DNA of 64,000 nucleotides, from assembly GCA_030248215.1 (NCBI GenBank), contig JASANG010001247.1:124001-188000 (forward strand). Direction: 5' to 3'. The stretch's first letter is position 1. Each line of letters starts with the position of its first letter. The notes beneath the pieces are model-generated. The model was not told where the DNA came from, searched no databases, and was given only the letters and a program-made list of their open reading frames with translations. The translations under genes were made by a program, and so were the position numbers. Shown piece by piece: positions 60,042-64,000 of this stretch. Source of the DNA: Enoplolaimus lenunculus (Eukaryota; Nematoda; Enoplea; Enoplida; Thoracostomopsidae).

Positions 60042-60769
60042 CTTAAACTTGTGCTTAAGCCAAAGCAAAAAATAGTCTAAAGCTTAAGATTACTCCATAG
60101 CTATTTCACAGCTATGCGTCGTTGTAAAGCTATTTTTATGAATATTAGCATTTCATTTTGTTGTAACTAGTAACAATTAACGCGCAACCATAAGAATTGA
60201 GCCTGTAAAACTGAGTTCAAATGATGCATAAACGCGCAACAAGGAATCTCGAGATTTCTGTTTCGAACTATACCATGTTTGAATACTTCCTGTATGATAA
60301 TTGTTACGGTACGAGCCGATTCTTAGGCAGGGATTCGCGATTTTTAGCGAGCGAAGCTGGCAAAAACTTGTCGTATGACGTGTTTTGGCAATTCAGATCC
60401 AAAGGGGCTAAATAGGTCAAAAAACGTTGCAAGTCAGAAATGAACGAAAAGGTGACTAATTTTGCATACAATTTCTATACAAAATTTTCATCATGTGTTT
60501 GTCCGGTGGGGCAATAGATCTGGCACCCCAGTCCGTTGTTTTAAGAACGCGAGCTGTAGTTTTCTAAAATGGCCCGAAGTACAGGGCGCACGTATTTTTC
60601 TATAAATACGTTTACAACTATGTAGTTTCAAGCAGGGTGCAACCGGAATTGAACAATACCGGAAACGAAACAGCAACCAGAATATCATTTCCGAAGAGTA
60701 TACATTGGCCGATTTTTGACAGCGAACGTACACAGCGAAAACAACAACATTCTGAACACAAGGACAACC

Positions 60770-60905
60770 CCGTAGCCGGCGCACCTAGCTTGGGGGTTAA
60801 AAAATTTTCAAGAGGGACATACAAGGGATTTCGACGACTTACAATCTAAGGTTGAAAATTTTCTTGAGGGAGGCAAAATTCTTCCAAGGAAAGGCTGAGT
60901 CTTCC
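60770..60905. repeat. Dispersed repeat (AGCCAGCTCACCTTGCT), copy 5
   Basis: GTAGCCGGCGCACCTAGCTT through TTTCGACGACTTACAATC to AAATTCTTCCAAGGAAAGG. Confidence 0.65.
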
Positions 60906-61034
60906 TATCCATCTTCTGGATACTGGATAGCATGGGATAAAACTTCATGTTTTCTTCTTTATTTTTCTAATCGCTCAAGCAAACTTTTGGGTAATCGCCA
61001 ACTATGTATATCTTACACACTGTATAACTGCATC

Positions 61035-61040
61035 TTTATT
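61035..61040 (-). promoter_or_regulatory. Polyadenylation signal AATAAA
   Basis: Twelve bases downstream of the stop of the proline-rich exon, on the coding strand. Confidence 0.65.
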
Positions 61041-61051
61041 CAATTGCTATA

Positions 61052-61756
61052 TCACACAATATACGAATCTGTGCAGTCGGTTTCAAATGTTGAGCTGTCA
61101 GGTGAAAATTGTTGTTGCCATTGAAACTGTAATGCGTGATGGTTACGCCCGTGGGAACGGTCGTTGTATTGCTGGGAAGCCGGTTGAGCGTTGGAATGGT
61201 CGTTATCATTGTGGGAAAATGTTTGTGTGTGGGAATAAAAATGTCGCAGCGGTCGAATTGGAGACTCGATGCGACGTAACCGAGGTGTGCCACGAGCAAT
61301 ATGAACAGCGCTGGCGGTAGATGGTGGACTAATGGACCGACTGCTGCACCGAACGGTGTTTTCTTGACCTTTCAGTTTTGTTTCGGGCCAATTTTTTCTG
61401 CTTGTCACAGATGAGCTGCTAACTGACTGAGGAAGCAATTTGACACTGGCAGAAGGTGTATCAATACAGGACACTTGGTCACCAAAGGGACGTATTAAAA
61501 GTTGCGGGGGTGTAAAAGATCGAGAAATGCGTAGAGGCGTCATATTTGGCTCTGGTAAGCGGTTAAATTCGTGGTTGAATTGCTGGTTGGTGAGGATTGG
61601 TTTTGGTGCCAGAGGTGGTTTGCCAGGAATACGCCTATATTCACTGATACACACTGCATCGGTTTTGTTTTCTTGTTGACAACGCTGCGGAGGGGAGTGA
61701 AGCCCAACGTAACTTGATGCTTTTGACAATTGCCGCTTCTGAGCTTCAAGTTCGTT
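61052..61756 (-). CDS. Proline-rich terminal exon of the polyglutamine gene
   Basis: Starts after a good acceptor (GTTCCTTTCAG|AAC) and runs 234 codons to TGA at 61052, with AATAAA on the minus strand at 61040-61035, 12 bases beyond the stop. The first residues, NELEAQKRQLSK, look like the end of a short coiled coil and join in phase 0 to ...EFVRKVS of the exon ending at 62920. Next come a PxxP segment (PGKPPLAPKP, a plausible SH3-type ligand), several S-P/T-P sites (SRSISPPSTAS, RRIESPIRPL) and a His/Asn/Gln-rich tail. The 1.16-kb intron holds a degenerate repeat around 61850-62000. No family recognised. The reading is supported by length, splice signals and the polyadenylation signal. Confidence 0.65.
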   Translation of the reverse strand, partial: NELEAQKRQLSKASSYVGLHSPPQRCQQENKTDAVCISEYRRIPGKPPLAPKPILTNQQFNHEFNRLPEPNMTPLRISRSFTPPQLLIRPFGDQVSCIDTPSASVKLLPQSVSSSSVTSRKNWPETKLKGQENTVRCSSRSISPPSTASAVHIARGTPRLRRIESPIRPLRHFYSHTQTFSHNDNDHSNAQPASQQYNDRSHGRNHHALQFQWQQQFSPDSSTFETDCTDSYIV

Positions 61757-61849
61757 CTGAAAGGAACGTTTTCAACTCTTTTAACACGGGCACACGAACA
61801 GATCTAAAAACAGGGGCCACGTATATACGCGGAAGCCCAATACAATTTA

Positions 61850-61995
61850 AGCGCCGGAGCAACCACCCCCCATATCCCCATTTGGGGGTCACCCTAAAGA
61901 GGCGGACACCACCCTAACAAGATTTTAAACAAAAAATATGAAAAATATTTTGATCGCCGCAAGGGACCCTCACCCCGGAATTTTGGGGGCTCCCA
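61850..61995. repeat. GCCGGAGCA element fragment in the polyQ-gene intron
   Basis: GCGCCGGAGCAACCACCCCC, CCCCATTTGGGGGTCACCC and a C-rich stretch; most like the copy at 43313. Confidence 0.55.
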
Positions 61996-62919
61996 CCCTA
62001 GGCTATTCCGGGACTACATCATCATTTAGAAAAATAATTACATAAAACCAACAGTTAGGAGTGTTTGGAGGAGCAGCCATTCCAATTGATCCACTGAACA
62101 TTTACAAAGTGATCATGATGGCTTGTAAACCTATGGCGACATCCCATACCTGACAACTGCAAATATTGTTTTATCCGGAACCGGGCAGCGATTTTAAATT
62201 TAAAACCTTCTCCATAAGTTTAACAAGCAGCTCGCAAAGCAATCAGGAAGACGGGGCACATACGCTCTCAAATTTTTAAGTCAAGTTGACCAATGAACAC
62301 TGAACAGTACAGGCCAGATAAGTATAAGGTGAATTTGTAAAATTTCGTACAGGAAGCACCCTTCGAACTTTGATTTTGAATGAAACAATTCTGATTTTCA
62401 TTAATTTGTTGTTTTAAAATATTAGTGTTTCGCGCAGAAACATACTTTTTCGCTCGAATTTTGTAATCCTCGTTTATCAGTTACATAACATAGCAGAAGT
62501 GCTTGATTTTTGAAGCGTACCAATATCAACGTATGCAGGTTTAAGTTGACTTCCGAATTTCAATTTCAAGAAATCATATAAGCCCCCCGGCGTAGTTTTT
62601 TTTCTCTGTTAATCGGTTTTGAAATATTTGCTCATTTTTGTTATATCAGTCTAGGATGGCGATTTTTCGTTTTTCATTAAATATTCGCTTTAGCTACAAA
62701 TACAGCAACGTTGCTCTCGATTAAAATTTGCGTGCGAATCTCAATTTCACAGTATCTAGTAGTTTACGGAAATATCTAATCAGAACAGGATATGTTGCAA
62801 AATAATATTTTGGTTCATCGATTGGTAGAGGCCTAGACCTTGAGAGCCTTCCCTGGCTACGCAGCTAAAGAGTATGTGGTGCCGATGCTTTTCAACCCAC
62901 ATATAACTGTGCGACTTAC
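61996..62919. other. Intron of the polyQ gene, remaining part
   Basis: No further exon or element recognised between the repeat at 61850-61995 and the donor at 62919. Confidence 0.5.
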
Positions 62920-63343
62920 AGATACTTTTCGGACAAATTCAGCTTGTTCTTCGTATTTGAGCGTTAGCGTGAGTGGCGGTGTAAATGTTGTATACGATTT
63001 ATAATGTTTCTCAAGCGGAGCAGTTGTTGTTTCAAATTGTAGTTGGTTGCTTTGCTCTTTTAGTTGCGGTCGCATTACACGGTATTGGTCTATACTGCGA
63101 ATACGAATCGAATCTGCTTGTGGGCTTAGAGGACTGGCAATTGAATTTTCGCTGCTGATTGGTTGAAATATGTTTTCACGTAAGCAATCTGATTGTGGCG
63201 ACCATGCTATTACGTTTTGTTTTACTTGTTGTTGTTGTTGTTGTTGTTGGCGCTGAAGTTGCTGTCGTTTAAAGTATTCTCGGTTCCGATTGCGAATGTA
63301 CTGTTGATGATATAATTGGTATTGGCAATGTTGTTCATCGTCG

Positions 63344-63422
<79 letters not shown>

Positions 63423-63897
63423 GCTGACGTTCTTGGTCTTGCTGTTGCTGTTGCTGCTGGTATTGTAGTTTGTCTTCGGTTAACTGATACTCCATACCAC
63501 GTGAATGTTTAATAATTGAATTTGATGCAAAAGATTGTACTTGAACATCACTCGATGTATTGACAAATCCATTGGGACGTAGTGTTTGAGCTAAGGCGAG
63601 TCTGGAAGGTCTAACTGGTATAACTTGGCTAGCGTTTTGACCAGAAGTTCGGATAGAGCTCGGATGAGAAATAGCTGCTATTATTGACTGAGAAGGTTTC
63701 GTATTTGATACCTGAGTTTCAGGTTTGTGCTCGCTTGAAATAGCAGTCGCCACGTTGTAAGAATGTTCAGAATAGCTGTTTTTAACTTTGTTGCTAGAGA
63801 CGTCGGCATCTTTGATGCTAACTTCCAAAGAGTTTGATATTGGCATCTCGGGCTTAAGTGTCGCTTTGTTGTCTTCGTTATGAGATGTGTTTGCTTC
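62920..63897 (-). CDS. Polyglutamine-rich protein, upstream exon(s) of a two-exon or longer gene
   Basis: Open in one frame for 326 codons from an acceptor (TTTATTACAG|GAAG) at 63897 to a strong donor (TCT|GTAAGT) at 62920. The frame also runs back to an ATG at about 63957 and one at about 63915, so this may instead be a first exon; the true N-terminus is unresolved and may lie outside the window. The protein is Ser/Thr-rich and low in complexity, with an interrupted poly-Q tract of about 28 residues encoded mostly by CAA (63345-63425), a second run of eight Q after KRQQLQR, and basic segments such as NRNREYFKRQ. It ends ...YEEQAEFVRKVS, which joins in phase 0 to the exon at 61756. Past the donor the frame stops after 20 codons of apparent intron. 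No domain recognised; a regulatory or scaffold protein is only a guess. Confidence 0.65.
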
Positions 63898-64000
63898 CTG
63901 TAATAAAGTTTTCATAGCATTTAGTAGTACACACAAAATAAATTGTCTTCTATTCAAAAATATTGTCTGAAATTTAAGACAATTATGTCTTGTCGCGGAC

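Noticed and set aside
61087-61679. Plus-strand ORFs opposite the proline-rich exon
   Set aside because: Shadow frames of the minus-strand coding exon, which has splice and polyadenylation signals.

Overview
The window is A+T-rich, gene-poor, repeat-dense DNA from an animal, most likely an invertebrate. Genes have GT-AG introns of roughly 0.5-1.2 kb, there is a CR1/L2-like LINE with a short-repeat tail, a tRNA-derived SINE and a dozen or more small inverted-repeat element families. The phylum cannot be fixed from the sequence. A degenerate TTAGGC-like hexamer is everywhere, but it sits inside mobile elements and does not mark a chromosome end.

Host genes. (1) A five-exon gene at 55853-59608 (+) encodes a 211-residue stand-alone START lipid-transfer protein; no single exon is long enough to stand out as an ORF. 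(2) A two-exon gene on the minus strand (63897-62920 joined in phase 0 to 61756-61052) encodes a polyglutamine- and proline-rich protein with a polyadenylation signal 12 bases after its stop. (3) Three small intact secreted-peptide precursors (13338-12967 minus, 39998-40246 plus, 51157-51585 plus) have signal peptides, dibasic sites and a shared C-terminus of the form L-R-F or F-R-F right at the stop. I regard these as the best candidate for an undescribed peptide family. A few weaker candidate exons are listed at low confidence.

Mobile DNA. 3.9-8.7 kb holds a broken LINE and an inverted duplication of its 3' end plus a flanking MITE. 9.86-10.47 kb has two copies of a tRNA-derived SINE. 21.3-22.6 kb and 33.9-35.8 kb hold pearl/DINE-like elements (about 175-bp core repeats, a GGACGGACA microsatellite, a hairpin end). 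24774-29003 is a 4.2-kb foldback element whose two arms are inverted arrays of an approximately 81-bp minisatellite, bounded by a perfect 8-bp target duplication. Many short MITEs share GGCC-type ends, 8-bp duplications and TTAGGC-like cores.

The regions between are mostly featureless. No rRNA, canonical tRNA, CRISPR, retroviral or other virus-like element was recognised.
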